Assembly: GCA_017306245.1 (NCBI GenBank)
Contig: JAFKIY010000001.1
Coordinates: forward strand, 62,001 to 126,000
Length of the DNA stretch: 64,000 nt
Direction: 5' to 3'
Origin: Micrococcales bacterium
GTDB taxonomy: Bacteria > Actinomycetota > Actinomycetes > Actinomycetales > Microbacteriaceae
The translations under genes were made by a program, and so were the position numbers. Under the pieces are notes generated by a model. The model was not told the origin of the DNA. It did not search any database and saw only the letters and a list, made by a program, of their open reading frames with translations. Positions 18,744 through 27,488 of this stretch are shown here, piece by piece. Position 1 is the first letter of the stretch; every line of letters begins with the position of its first letter.

Positions 18744-20039
18744 GTGACTGAAGCCGTACCTAACGATGCCCTGGCGACCCTCCACTACCCCGGGGGCAGC
18801 GCCGAGTTCCCGATTGTGCAGAGCACCGACGGCGCGAACGCCATCGACTTCTCCACGCTCACCAGGCAGACGGGGCTCACCTCCCTCGATCAGGGATTCG
18901 TGAATACGGCGGCGACGAAGAGCGCCATCACGTACATCGACGGGGATGCCGGCATCCTGCGCTACCGCGGCTACGCGATCGAAGACATCGCCGCGAATTC
19001 GACGTACCTCGAGGTCGCGTGGCTTCTCATTCACGGCGAACTGCCGACCGCGGTGGAACTCGACCGGTTCGAGGAGACCATCCGGCGGCACACCCTCCTG
19101 CACGAGGATCTGCGCCGATTCTTCGATGCCCTCCCGCACAGCGCCCACCCGATGTCGGTCCTCTCCAGCGCGGTCGGCGCGCTCGGCACGTTCTACGAAG
19201 ACTCCTTGGATGTGCGCGACCCCGAGCAGGTCGAGAATTCCACCATTCGACTGCTCGCGAAACTTCCGGTGATCGCCGCCTACGCGCACAAGAAGGCGCT
19301 CGGCCAGGCGTTCCTCTACCCGGACAACAGCCTGAGCTTCGTGGACAACTTCCTCAAACTCAACTTCGGCAACATGGCGGAGGAGTACGTGCCGAATCCG
19401 GTGCTGTCCCGCGCGCTGGAACGGCTGCTCATCCTGCACGAGGACCACGAACAGAATGCGTCGACGTCGACGGTTCGGCTTGTCGGGTCGACGGAAGCGA
19501 ACATTTTCTCGTCGATTTCCGCGGGGATCAACGCCCTCTACGGCCCGCTCCATGGCGGGGCAAATGAGGCTGTGCTCACCATGCTCGGGGAGATCAAGGA
19601 GTCCGGCGAGTCGGTCAAGCAGTTCGTGGAGCGGGTGAAGAACAAGGAGGACGGCATCCGGCTCATGGGCTTCGGCCACCGGGTGTACAAGAACTTCGAT
19701 CCGCGGGCCACACTCGTGAAGGAGAGCGCCGACGAGGTTCTCGCGGCGCTCGGCGTGAAGGATGACCTGCTTGACATCGCGAAGGAGTTGGAGAATGTGG
19801 CGCTCGCGGATGACTATTTCATCGAGCGCAAGCTGTACCCGAACGTCGACTTCTACACGGGCGTCATCTACAAGGCGATGGGTTTCCCGTCGCGAATGTT
19901 CACCGTGTTGTTCGCGATCGGCCGTCTCCCCGGCTGGATCGCGCACTGGCGCGAGCTGAACCTGGATCCGGAGACCCGCATCGGCCGCCCGCAGCAGCTC
20001 TACGTGGGCCCGACCGCCCGCGAGTGGCCGCGCCGCTAG
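18744..20039 (+). CDS. gltA: Citrate synthase
   Basis: A 431-residue citrate synthase condensing acetyl-CoA and oxaloacetate in the TCA cycle. The catalytic triad is visible: H270 (GPLHGGANE), H312 (MGFGHRVYKN) and D369 (NVDFYTG). Length and N-terminal beta-domain match the hexameric, Gram-negative-like type common in actinobacteria. The GTG start at 18744 lies ten bases after the dapC stop and has a -10 box six bases before it, so it is probably transcribed separately from a leaderless message. Confidence 0.97.
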   Translation: MTEAVPNDALATLHYPGGSAEFPIVQSTDGANAIDFSTLTRQTGLTSLDQGFVNTAATKSAITYIDGDAGILRYRGYAIEDIAANSTYLEVAWLLIHGELPTAVELDRFEETIRRHTLLHEDLRRFFDALPHSAHPMSVLSSAVGALGTFYEDSLDVRDPEQVENSTIRLLAKLPVIAAYAHKKALGQAFLYPDNSLSFVDNFLKLNFGNMAEEYVPNPVLSRALERLLILHEDHEQNASTSTVRLVGSTEANIFSSISAGINALYGPLHGGANEAVLTMLGEIKESGESVKQFVERVKNKEDGIRLMGFGHRVYKNFDPRATLVKESADEVLAALGVKDDLLDIAKELENVALADDYFIERKLYPNVDFYTGVIYKAMGFPSRMFTVLFAIGRLPGWIAHWRELNLDPETRIGRPQQLYVGPTAREWPRR

Positions 20040-20099
20040 TACCAGCCAGTCAGCTCGCTGTCACCCTAGCGCCTTAGCTACAGCCCGCAGTATCCATCG

Positions 20100-20200
20100 G
20101 AAATTCAGGAATCGGCGTTTCCTGTGTCTGGATCCTTGACGCGGATGCCTGCAAATTCGGGCACGATCACGTGTGTGTTGACGTGGATTCCTGAATTTTC
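20100..20200. repeat. Inverted and direct repeats between gltA and dapD
   Basis: In the 177-base gap between the convergent gltA and dapD genes, GAAATTCAGGAATC (20100-20113) is repeated in inverted form at 20186-20200 with one extra T. A 23-base direct repeat beginning TTGACG (20136-20158 and 20178-20200) matches at 18 of 23 positions with a 42-base period. Origin unknown; it could be a decayed mobile element or a protein-binding array. Confidence 0.6.
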
Positions 20201-20216
20201 AACAAAAGTTTGGGGG

Positions 20217-21170
20217 CTAGGCGTGCAGCGCCTCGTTGAGGAGGATGCCGTGCCCCGCACGCTCGAGCACCTCCACGGCGCCCGTGAGCGAGTTGCGGCG
20301 GAACAGCAGACCGCTGCGGCCGGACAGCGTCTCCGCCTTCACGGAGGGCAACGCACCGGACGCCAGCGGCGCGGCATCCGCCACCACGACTTTCGTGCCC
20401 GCGGTCAGGTAAAGCCCGGCCTCGACGACGCAATCGTCGCCGAGCGAAATGCCGATGCCGGAGTTTGCCCCGAGAAGTGAACGCTCGCCCACCGATATCC
20501 GCTGCGTCCCGCCGCCGCTCAGCGTGCCCATGATGGACGCCCCGCCGCCGATGTCCGACCCGTCCCCCACGACGACGCCCTGCGAAATCCGCCCCTCGAC
20601 CATCGAAGCGCCGAGCGTCCCCGCGTTGAAGTTCACGAACCCTTCGTGCATCACGGTGGTTCCCGGCGAAAGGTACGCTCCGAGGCGCACACGGTTCGCG
20701 TCGGCGATGCGCACCCCCGGCGGGGTCACGTAGTCCACGAGCCTCGGGAACTTGTCGATTCCGTGCGCGGTGATGCCCGCGTGCTGAAGCGATGCCCGCA
20801 GGCGGGCGGCATCATCCGGATGCACGGGTCCGGCGTTCGTCCACGCCACGGTGGGCAGGAGGCCGAAAATCCCGTCCAGGTTGATGGTGTTCGGTTTGGC
20901 CAGCCGGTGGCTGAGGAGGTGGAGGCGAAGGTAGGCGTCGACCGTGGACGTCGGCGGCGCACCAAGAGCGGACTCCACGGTGACGAAATCGAGCCGGACG
21001 GCGCGGCGAGGGTCTTCGCCGACAAGCTGCGCGAGGTCGCCGGGAACGACGCGGGGGTCGACATCGGCGGGAAGGGCGCCAAGGTGCGGCGCGGGAAACC
21101 ACGCGTCCAGAATTGTCGCATTGCTGGAGACCGTTGCGATGCCGTGCCCCCAGGCTGCCGTGTCCGTCAT
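20217..21170 (-). CDS. dapD: Tetrahydrodipicolinate N-succinyltransferase DapD
   Basis: A 317-residue actinobacterial-type DapD that succinylates tetrahydrodipicolinate with succinyl-CoA. The C-terminal half is a left-handed beta-helix with hexapeptide repeats ([37 protein letters not shown]). The ATG at 21170 has a TACCCT -10 box six bases upstream and no ribosome binding site. It diverges from dapE with 44 bases between, so the two successive pathway genes share one control region. Confidence 0.95.
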   Translation of the reverse strand: MTDTAAWGHGIATVSSNATILDAWFPAPHLGALPADVDPRVVPGDLAQLVGEDPRRAVRLDFVTVESALGAPPTSTVDAYLRLHLLSHRLAKPNTINLDGIFGLLPTVAWTNAGPVHPDDAARLRASLQHAGITAHGIDKFPRLVDYVTPPGVRIADANRVRLGAYLSPGTTVMHEGFVNFNAGTLGASMVEGRISQGVVVGDGSDIGGGASIMGTLSGGGTQRISVGERSLLGANSGIGISLGDDCVVEAGLYLTAGTKVVVADAAPLASGALPSVKAETLSGRSGLLFRRNSLTGAVEVLERAGHGILLNEALHA

Positions 21171-21176
21171 GCCTCA

Positions 21177-21182
21177 AGGGTA
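21177..21182 (-). promoter_or_regulatory. -10 box, leaderless promoter of dapD
   Basis: TACCCT on the minus strand ends six bases before the dapD ATG. The opposing dapE box is 20 bases away. Confidence 0.55.
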
Positions 21183-21202
21183 ATGGGATGCCCGCCGCTC
21201 GA

Positions 21203-21208
21203 TAAACT
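21203..21208 (+). promoter_or_regulatory. -10 box, leaderless promoter of dapE
   Basis: TAAACT ends six bases before the dapE GTG at 21215. Confidence 0.55.
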
Positions 21209-21214
21209 GGCCCG

Positions 21215-22288
21215 GTGCCGACCCTCGACCTGACCTCCTCCTCGATCGACCTCACGAGGGCCCTGTGCGATATCGAGTCGGTGTCGGGCAACGAGAAGCA
21301 GATCGCGGACGCAGTCGAAGCTGCGGTCGCCGCGTGCGCGCACCTTGAGGTGATCCGCGACCAGGATGCCGTTGTCGCCCGCACCAACCTCGGCCGCGAT
21401 CGGCGGGTGGTGATCGCCGGACACCTGGACACCGTCCCGGTGAACAACAATTTTCCCAGCCGCTTCGACGGGGCCGAACTTGTCGGGCGGGGCACCGTGG
21501 ACATGAAGGCGGGCGTCGCGGTGCAACTCAAACTTGCCGCCGAACTCTCCGAGCCGCTGTTCGACGTGACCTGGATCTGGTACGACCACGAGGAGGTCGC
21601 CTCCGAGCTGAACGGCCTCGGCAGGCTGGCCCGCACCCGGCCGGATCTGCTCCAGGGCGACTTCGCGATCCTCGGCGAACCCACGAACGCGATGATCGAG
21701 GGCGGCTGCAACGGCACGCTCCGCATCGAGTTGACCACGCGCGGCGTGCGGGCGCACTCGGCGCGCGCCTGGGTCGGCCGCAACGCCATCCACGCTGCCG
21801 CCCCCATCCTCGAACGGCTCGCCGCGTACGAGCCACGCGAGGTGGAGGTCGAGGGCCTCGTGTACCGCGAGTCGCTGAATGCCGTCGGCATCACGGGCGG
21901 GGTGGCGAGCAACGTGATCCCGGATGAATGCATCGTCACCATCAATTACCGTTTCGCGCCGAACCGAACCGGCGAGGAGGCGGCAGCGCACGTGCGGGAG
22001 CTGTTCGCGGACCTCGATGAGCTCATGTTCGAGGTCACCGATTTCGCGGAGGGCGCGCGCCCCGGTCTGGACGCTCCTCTCGCGCAGGACTTTTTGAAGG
22101 CTGTCGGCGGGCGGGCGCAGCCGAAGTACGGCTGGACCGACGTCGCACGGTTTTCCGCCCTCGGCATCCCCGCCGTCAACTACGGGCCGGGCGACGCGTT
22201 GCGCGCGCACGCGGACGACGAACGCGTCGACACGGCGCAGATCACGCAGTGCGAGCAAGGACTGAGGGCGTGGCTGACCGGCGCGTGA
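21215..22288 (+). CDS. dapE: Succinyldiaminopimelate desuccinylase DapE
   Basis: A 357-residue M20-family zinc hydrolase that removes succinate to give LL-diaminopimelate. Metal motifs are GHLDTVPV (His, Asp), GTVDMKAG (bridging Asp) and YDHEEV (catalytic Glu pair). Length is right for actinobacterial DapE. GTG 21215 is the start. The TGA overlaps the start of the following membrane gene (GTGA). Confidence 0.95.
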   Translation: MPTLDLTSSSIDLTRALCDIESVSGNEKQIADAVEAAVAACAHLEVIRDQDAVVARTNLGRDRRVVIAGHLDTVPVNNNFPSRFDGAELVGRGTVDMKAGVAVQLKLAAELSEPLFDVTWIWYDHEEVASELNGLGRLARTRPDLLQGDFAILGEPTNAMIEGGCNGTLRIELTTRGVRAHSARAWVGRNAIHAAAPILERLAAYEPREVEVEGLVYRESLNAVGITGGVASNVIPDECIVTINYRFAPNRTGEEAAAHVRELFADLDELMFEVTDFAEGARPGLDAPLAQDFLKAVGGRAQPKYGWTDVARFSALGIPAVNYGPGDALRAHADDERVDTAQITQCEQGLRAWLTGA

Positions 22289-23529
22289 ACCACGCTCCTC
22301 TCGAACCGGCGAACAACCAGCCGAGCCTCGCCCGCCAGCCTCTGCGCCGGATCGTGCGGATCCGCTACCGCCTGACACCGTGGTGGCTCCGCGTCATCGT
22401 GGTGTGGGCGCTGTCCCGCGTCGTCACCACGGGTATCCTGCTGTGGTTCGCGGCGCGGCAGCCCTCGAACGCGTGGACGGGGGCGCATCCCGACTACCTG
22501 TCCTTCGCCCAGTTGTGGGACAGCACCTGGTATCACATCGTTGCCGCATCCGGCTATCCGTCCACGTTGCCCATGACGGTGGGCGGGCACGTCATGGAGA
22601 ACGCGTGGGCGTTCATGCCCGGGTATCCGCTGCTCGTGCGCGGGCTCATGGTCATCACCGGCCTGCCGTGGGCGCCGCTTTCGGTGTTCGTGTCCGTCGC
22701 GTTCTCCCTCGGCGCAGCGCTCATGGTGTACCGGCTCCTGCGTCTGATGCTCCCGAGCGAAACCACTTTGTTCGCCGTCGTCATCTTCTGCGTGGCGCCG
22801 CTCTCGCCGATCCTTCAGGTCTCCTATGCGGAGTCCATGCACGTGTTCCTCCTCGCGCTCGCGCTGTTCCTGCTCGTGCAGCGCCGTTATGTCGTGCTCA
22901 TTCCGGTCATTGCGCTCATGGCGCTCACCCGGCCGAGCGGGCTGGCGTTCGCGCTCGCCCTCGCCCTGCACGCCGTGCACCGTTTCCTCACCCGATCGCG
23001 CGACCCGTTTCCGCTGTGGGAGCGGATTCTGCTTCTGGGCGTCATGGTGTTCAGCGGGCTCATGGGGCTCGCGTGGCCGTTCATGGCGTGGATGGCGACC
23101 GGATCGTTCAGCGCCTACACCGACACGGAGCTCGCCTGGCGCGCGCCGTACCTCGGCTACCAGGAGCTCGTCCCGTTCACGCCGTGGGTGCAGGGCGCCG
23201 GGTTCTGGATGCCGGGGCCGATCGGGATCGTCGTTCTCGTCGTGGTCGTCGGCGGATTCTTTGCTTTCCTGTTCACCCCGTGGGCCAGGCGGCTCGGCGT
23301 GACGTTGCGGATCTGGATTGCCAGCTACGCGGTGTACCTGCTCGCGGTGTTCTTTCCGCAGTCGAGCACGTTCCGGCTGCTCATCCCGCTGTTCCCTCTG
23401 GCCGGGGCGCTCGCGGTGCCACGGTCGCGCGCGTATCGGGTGCTTCTGGTGGCACTGCTGATCGTCGGGCAATGGGTCTGGTGCTACTACTGCTGGTGGG
23501 TGGATGGCACCGACTGGACCCCGCCGTGA
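22285..23529 (+). CDS. PIG-V-like membrane mannosyltransferase
   Basis: A 414-residue membrane protein with about ten helices. The first extracytoplasmic loop has WDSTWYHIVAASGYPS, the acidic loop signature of PIG-V-type GT-C glycosyltransferases, which use polyprenol-phosphate mannose. The GTG at 22285 overlaps the dapE stop; GTG 22270 is another option. In actinobacteria such enzymes act on lipoglycans or secreted proteins, but the acceptor here is unknown. Coupling to dapE hints at a cell-wall role without proving it. Confidence 0.75.
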   Translation: MNHAPLEPANNQPSLARQPLRRIVRIRYRLTPWWLRVIVVWALSRVVTTGILLWFAARQPSNAWTGAHPDYLSFAQLWDSTWYHIVAASGYPSTLPMTVGGHVMENAWAFMPGYPLLVRGLMVITGLPWAPLSVFVSVAFSLGAALMVYRLLRLMLPSETTLFAVVIFCVAPLSPILQVSYAESMHVFLLALALFLLVQRRYVVLIPVIALMALTRPSGLAFALALALHAVHRFLTRSRDPFPLWERILLLGVMVFSGLMGLAWPFMAWMATGSFSAYTDTELAWRAPYLGYQELVPFTPWVQGAGFWMPGPIGIVVLVVVVGGFFAFLFTPWARRLGVTLRIWIASYAVYLLAVFFPQSSTFRLLIPLFPLAGALAVPRSRAYRVLLVALLIVGQWVWCYYCWWVDGTDWTPP

Positions 23530-23537
23530 GGGCTCGG

Positions 23538-23567
23538 TTTTCCGGTGTCGGACAAATGCGGGATAAT
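23538..23567 (+). promoter_or_regulatory. Promoter of the DUF3117 gene
   Basis: TTTTCC or TTTCCG near 23538-23544 and GATAAT at 23562-23567, spaced 17-18 bases, give a leader of about 24 bases with ribosome binding site GAAAGGGG. Confidence 0.5.
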
Positions 23568-23597
23568 GGAGACAGATTCCACGAAAGGGGACCATTC

Positions 23598-23774
23598 ATG
23601 GCAGCCATGAAGCCGAGGACCGGAGACGGGCCAATGGAAGCTGTGAAGGAGGGTCGCCTCATCATCGTGCGTGTTCCGCTGGAGGGCGGCGGACGGCTCG
23701 TCGTTTCCGTCAATGACGCCGAGGCGAAGGAACTCCACGAGGTTCTTGGTGGAGTCGTCGCGGCCATCAAGTAA
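23598..23774 (+). CDS. DUF3117 family small protein
   Basis: A 58-residue protein beginning MAAMKPRTGDGPMEAVKEGR and ending in HEVLGGVVAAIK. This matches the small, strongly conserved actinobacterial DUF3117 family, whose function is not known. It has its own promoter and a strong ribosome binding site. It lies opposite the NUDIX gene; a 7-bp stem (23780-23786 with 23808-23814) between the two stops may be a weak terminator. Confidence 0.9.
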   Translation: MAAMKPRTGDGPMEAVKEGRLIIVRVPLEGGGRLVVSVNDAEAKELHEVLGGVVAAIK

Positions 23775-23815
23775 CGCGAAGCCGCGCAGCGCAACGAGAG
23801 GGTGAAACGCGGCTC

Positions 23816-24274
23816 TCAGAACCCGTAGGCGACAATCGGGTCGAGGGTTCCCGCGTGCAGGCGTTCGAGCACGAGGTGTTCGTGCGGCACGACCGGATGC
23901 GGCAGAGCGTCCAGAGAGAACCAGCCGAGGTCGGCGGCTTTCTGGGTCTCGAGGAGCCGCGGTTCGCCGTTCCACGACCGGCACTCGAAGAAAAAGTCGA
24001 CCCGCTCGTCGACGGGCGCGTGCCCGCTCGCCGTGCGGTGCATGGCCGTGAGCGGCCGAAGGTCGCTCTGGGCGATCGTGACACCCAGCTCTTCCCTGGC
24101 TTCGCGGCACGCGGCGTCGAACACGGTCTCGTGCTGTTCGACGTGGCCCGCTGCGGCCGCGGCCCAGTGCCCGTCCATGAATCCGGTGCCGTCGCGCAAT
24201 TGCAGGAGCACATCGTCCCCCTTGCGAAAGAACACGTAGGCGGCGGGTACGACTCGGAACTTGTGCAGGCTCAC
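23816..24274 (-). CDS. NUDIX hydrolase
   Basis: A 152-residue NUDIX protein with a complete box: G43-HVEQHETVFDAACREAREELG, metal-binding EAREEL included. It probably hydrolyses a nucleoside diphosphate derivative; the substrate cannot be read from sequence. The start overlaps the stop of the O-methyltransferase gene by four bases (ATGA), so the two are cotranscribed. Confidence 0.9.
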   Translation of the reverse strand: MSLHKFRVVPAAYVFFRKGDDVLLQLRDGTGFMDGHWAAAAAGHVEQHETVFDAACREAREELGVTIAQSDLRPLTAMHRTASGHAPVDERVDFFFECRSWNGEPRLLETQKAADLGWFSLDALPHPVVPHEHLVLERLHAGTLDPIVAYGF

Positions 24275-24906
24275 GGTTCGACTCGCGTGAGCTGAAGCAG
24301 TCCGTCGCCGATGGGGGAGAGTGCGCTGATGACGGCCTCCGATGCGGAAAGCTCCCTCAGGAGGCTGCGGTACCCGGCGACCACGTCATCCCGATGCGCG
24401 GGGTCCGCCACTCGGCCGTGCCACAGCGCGTGCGCGACGACCACGGTGCCGCCCGTGCGCACGAGCCGAAGACCGTGCTCCACGTATTCGATGACCGACT
24501 GCGGGTCGGCGTCGATGAGGACGACGTCGTACGCGTTTTCGTTCATGCGGGGGAGAACGTCGCGCGCGCGCCCGGTGATGAGCCGGAAACGGTTCGCGGG
24601 ATGCCCGGCCTCCAGGAAGGAGGTGCGCGCGTGCTGTTGGTGGTCGGCCTCGATGTCGATGGAGGTGAGCGTCGCCTGGGGGGCGCCGGAGAGCATCCAC
24701 AGGCCGCTCACGCCGGCGCCCGTGCCCACTTCGATGATGTTCGTGGCGACGGTCGTGGCGGTGAGGATGGCGAGCTGCGCGCCGGTGGCCGGCGTCACAG
24801 CCTCCACCCCGAGTTCGAGCGAGCGGGCGCGCGCACGCGCGATGTCTTCGGGTTCGACCACGAAGTCCTCCGCGAACTTCCAGTCCATTTCTTTTCCAGC
24901 CACCAT
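24271..24906 (-). CDS. SAM-dependent O-methyltransferase (class III, Rv1220c-like)
   Basis: A 211-residue methyltransferase of the catechol-OMT fold. The SAM loop is IIEVGTGAGVSGLWML, the acidic residue follows in LTSIDIE, and VVLIDADP is motif IV. ATG 24906 has AGGAG upstream. In mycobacteria this family sits beside sigE, rseA, htrA and tatB. Here it is directly divergent from tatB, and sigE, rseA and htrA are absent from the gap. The acceptor is unknown. Confidence 0.88.
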   Translation of the reverse strand: MVAGKEMDWKFAEDFVVEPEDIARARARSLELGVEAVTPATGAQLAILTATTVATNIIEVGTGAGVSGLWMLSGAPQATLTSIDIEADHQQHARTSFLEAGHPANRFRLITGRARDVLPRMNENAYDVVLIDADPQSVIEYVEHGLRLVRTGGTVVVAHALWHGRVADPAHRDDVVAGYRSLLRELSASEAVISALSPIGDGLLQLTRVEP

Positions 24907-24953
24907 TGCTCCTCGCTCAGACAACTCTAGAGCGGATGGCTGCCAGGAACGGT

Positions 24954-24959
24954 TAGTCT
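24954..24959 (+). promoter_or_regulatory. -10 box, leaderless promoter of tatB
   Basis: TAGTCT ends six bases before the tatB GTG at 24966. Confidence 0.55.
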
Positions 24960-24965
24960 GAACTC

Positions 24966-25325
24966 GTGTTTGGGTTGACGTTCGAGAAGCTCCTGTTGAT
25001 CGGGGTGCTTGCGGTGTTCCTGCTGGGACCGGAGCGGCTGCCCTATTACGCGTCCCAACTCGCCCGGCTCGTGAAGAATTTGAAGAAGATGGCGGATGGC
25101 GCCAAGGATCGCATGCGCGAGGAGATGGGTCCGGACTTCGACGAGGTCGACTGGAAGAAGCTCGACCCCCGGCAGTACGACCCGCGGCGCATCATCCGGG
25201 AGGCCCTCGTCGAGGAGGTCGTCACGCCGAGCGCACCGCCGGTCGTGGATTCCGCCTACGTGAGGCGCAAGCGCCGCCTCGAGGAGGAGGGCAAGCAGGC
25301 GCCGTTCGATGCCGAAGCCACCTAA
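24966..25325 (+). CDS. tatB: Sec-independent translocase protein TatB
   Basis: A 119-residue TatA/B-type protein for export of folded proteins. One N-terminal helix (residues 5-20, LLLIGVLAVFLLGPERLP) carries the family's E-R-L-P hinge, then an amphipathic helix and a charged tail. The ERLP hinge and length favour TatB over TatA. It starts at GTG 24966 and overlaps the end of the convergent DUF1697 gene by four bases. Confidence 0.85.
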   Translation: MFGLTFEKLLLIGVLAVFLLGPERLPYYASQLARLVKNLKKMADGAKDRMREEMGPDFDEVDWKKLDPRQYDPRRIIREALVEEVVTPSAPPVVDSAYVRRKRRLEEEGKQAPFDAEAT

Positions 25326-25867
25326 CCGCGCGCGAGCTCGATGAGCGCCGCGACCGTGCGCAGATTGCGCGCGGTGCCGGCGACGCCCAGCCGCTTCAGC
25401 AGCGTGTCGGTGTTGAGCGTTGCCTTTCCCATCCCTGAGGCGAACCGAAGGTGCAGGTCGGTGCCGCGGATCGCCCACTCGTCGCCCCCGACCGCCAGCT
25501 GGTTCGCCCGCCCGATTCCTGCGCGGTCCGGTACTGCGGAGAGGAATGCGACGTAGGACCACTTCGGATCCGCGACCTCGAACGGATGATCGGCGAGGGC
25601 GGACTCCAGTTCGGGCAGGCTCCGGGAGATGACCTCGCGGCGAAACCCGAAGCGCGACTCCAGTTCGCGCTCCGCCGCGCGGTCGAACTCTGCCCACTCT
25701 GACGGGCCGGCGCGATCCGGCAGGTCGAGGATCGCGTTTCCGGAGGCGATGTAGGTTCGGGCGCGCACGGCGCCCAGGTCCTCGAGCATCGTCCGGAAGT
25801 CGGCCATCGGCAATTTCGCAGTGCCGCCGACGTTCACGGCCCGAACGAACAGGATCCGTACCGTCAT
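25322..25867 (-). CDS. DUF1697 family protein
   Basis: A 181-residue protein with the DUF1697 pattern: an opening ILFVRAVNVGG, YIASGNAIL in the first domain, and GMGKATLNTDTLLKRLG near the end. The fold is a duplicated ferredoxin-like alpha/beta unit, and the biochemical function is unknown. The start ATG has AGGTCC nearby. No functional link to its neighbours is evident. Confidence 0.88.
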   Translation of the reverse strand: MTVRILFVRAVNVGGTAKLPMADFRTMLEDLGAVRARTYIASGNAILDLPDRAGPSEWAEFDRAAERELESRFGFRREVISRSLPELESALADHPFEVADPKWSYVAFLSAVPDRAGIGRANQLAVGGDEWAIRGTDLHLRFASGMGKATLNTDTLLKRLGVAGTARNLRTVAALIELARG

Positions 25868-25913
25868 GTCCAGGACCTCGCTTCCGCGCGGCCCGGGTTC
25901 GCCGGGGGACGGC

Positions 25914-27464
25914 TCATCGGCGGCGGATGCCTTTCAGAACCCGCAGCAACAGCAGCATGATGCCGCCGAGCTTCGCGACGTCTGCTCCCGTGCGCGGGAG
26001 CGCCATGAGCCCGGTCGCCTCGGAGGTCGTGTGGGAATCCATGAACCGCAGCAGGCCTTCGGGGCCGTTGCGCCGTCCGAGCCCGGACTGCTTGATTCCG
26101 CCCATGGGCGCATCCACCGAGGAGAACGTGGCGCGATAGCCCTCGTTGATGTTGATGCTCCCGGCCTCCAGTGCTCGGGCAACCTCGCGCGCGCGGCGCG
26201 TCGACCGGGCGAAGATGGAGGAATTCAACCCGAACGGGGACGCGTTCGCGGCGAGGATGGCCTCCGCGACGCCGTCCACCGGTGTGATGGCGACGACGGG
26301 TCCGAACGTTTCGTTGCCGGAGCACTTCATGGCGTCGGTCACGCCGGCGAGCACTGTCGGCTCATAAAACAGGGGGCCGAGGTCGGGCCGAGCCTTGCCT
26401 CCCGTGAGCACGGTCGCACCGTGCGCCACGGCATCGTCCACGTGCTCCGCGACGCGTTCGAGCTGGCTCGGGAGGGTGAGGGAGCCGATGTCGGTCGAAT
26501 AGTCGAACGCCGCACCCTGTTTGAGCGCGGCAGTGCGTGCCACGAATTCCTTCGTGAACGCGTTCGCGATCGTGCGATCCACGTAGATGCGCTCGATCGA
26601 GACGCACAACTGCCCCATGGAGGAGAAGCACGCGTACACGGCGTCCCTCGCGGCCTTCGCCGGGTCGACATCCGCGAGCACGATCATCGGGTTCTTGCCG
26701 CCAAGTTCGAGCGATGCGCCGCGAAGACCTTCCGCGGCACGCACGCCGACCTGGGTGCCGGTGGCGGTCGACCCGGTGAAGCAAATGAAATCGGAGGCGT
26801 CGTTGATCGCGTTCCCGACGATGCCGCCTGGCCCAGCGACGATCGCCCATACCTGCGGGGGAAGCCCGGCGTCGAGGAAGGCGCGGCGAAGGGCCAGGAT
26901 GCTCAGGGCGCCCTGATCATCCGCCTTCTGGATCACCGCATTGCCGCCGGCAAGGGCCGGCAGCACATCCATGGCGGCGAGGCTGAGCGGATAGTTCCAC
27001 GGCGTGATGACGCCGATGAGGCCCTTGGGGCGATAGCTCACGCGCGTGCGGATGACGAGCGGGATGCCGCCTCGCCTGCTTCGGGAGGCCAGCGCGCGCC
27101 GCGCGGACACCGCGTAGTACCGGGCGACATTGGCCGACTGGAACACCTCCTCGAACGCCTGGCCGCGCGTCTTTCCGGTCTCGGTCTGCACCGCGTCCAG
27201 CAGCAGTTCGCGGCGTTCGAGGATCAGGTCGTGTGCCTTCAGCAGCACCGCCCTGCGGTGCGCGAAGCCGGCACGGTGCCACGCAACCTGGGCGGCCCGG
27301 GCGCGCTCGGCGGCCTCCGCCACATCCTCGGCCGAACTGAGCGGGAGATCGTGGAGCTTCTCGCCCGTGAACGGCGCGTTGACGCGCGCGTGCTTGGTGC
27401 GGGAAGAACTGAGGTCGCCGTCGAGGTCGTCGATGACGCCCTGTGGCAGGAATGTGCCGGTCAT
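25914..27464 (-). CDS. gabD2: Succinate-semialdehyde dehydrogenase, GabD2-like
   Basis: A 516-residue NAD(P)-dependent aldehyde dehydrogenase. The catalytic cysteine is C287 (MGQLCVSIER), the general base glutamate lies in SLELGGKNP, and the cofactor loop is FTGSTATG. The long C-terminal tail fits actinobacterial GabD2. The ATG at 27464 has a TAGCGT -10 box seven bases away; upstream frame extensions are rejected. It is divergent from a GPH transporter and a PLP decarboxylase, so all three may handle one amine or amino-acid substrate. Confidence 0.85.
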   Translation of the reverse strand: MTGTFLPQGVIDDLDGDLSSSRTKHARVNAPFTGEKLHDLPLSSAEDVAEAAERARAAQVAWHRAGFAHRRAVLLKAHDLILERRELLLDAVQTETGKTRGQAFEEVFQSANVARYYAVSARRALASRSRRGGIPLVIRTRVSYRPKGLIGVITPWNYPLSLAAMDVLPALAGGNAVIQKADDQGALSILALRRAFLDAGLPPQVWAIVAGPGGIVGNAINDASDFICFTGSTATGTQVGVRAAEGLRGASLELGGKNPMIVLADVDPAKAARDAVYACFSSMGQLCVSIERIYVDRTIANAFTKEFVARTAALKQGAAFDYSTDIGSLTLPSQLERVAEHVDDAVAHGATVLTGGKARPDLGPLFYEPTVLAGVTDAMKCSGNETFGPVVAITPVDGVAEAILAANASPFGLNSSIFARSTRRAREVARALEAGSININEGYRATFSSVDAPMGGIKQSGLGRRNGPEGLLRFMDSHTTSEATGLMALPRTGADVAKLGGIMLLLLRVLKGIRRR

Positions 27465-27471
27465 ATTCCCA

Positions 27472-27481
27472 ACGCTACACT
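27472..27481. promoter_or_regulatory. Overlapping divergent -10 boxes of gabD2 and transporter
   Basis: TAGCGT on the minus strand (27477-27472) and TACACT on the plus strand (27476-27481) overlap by two bases. Each ends seven bases from its start codon (27464 and 27489). Polymerase could occupy only one at a time. Confidence 0.55.
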
Positions 27482-27488
27482 CGGATTC

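Noticed and set aside
25821..27488. Very long 5' extension of the GPH transporter frame
   Set aside because: It runs opposite gabD2 and is low-complexity; the transporter signature starts at ATG 27489, which has its own -10 box.
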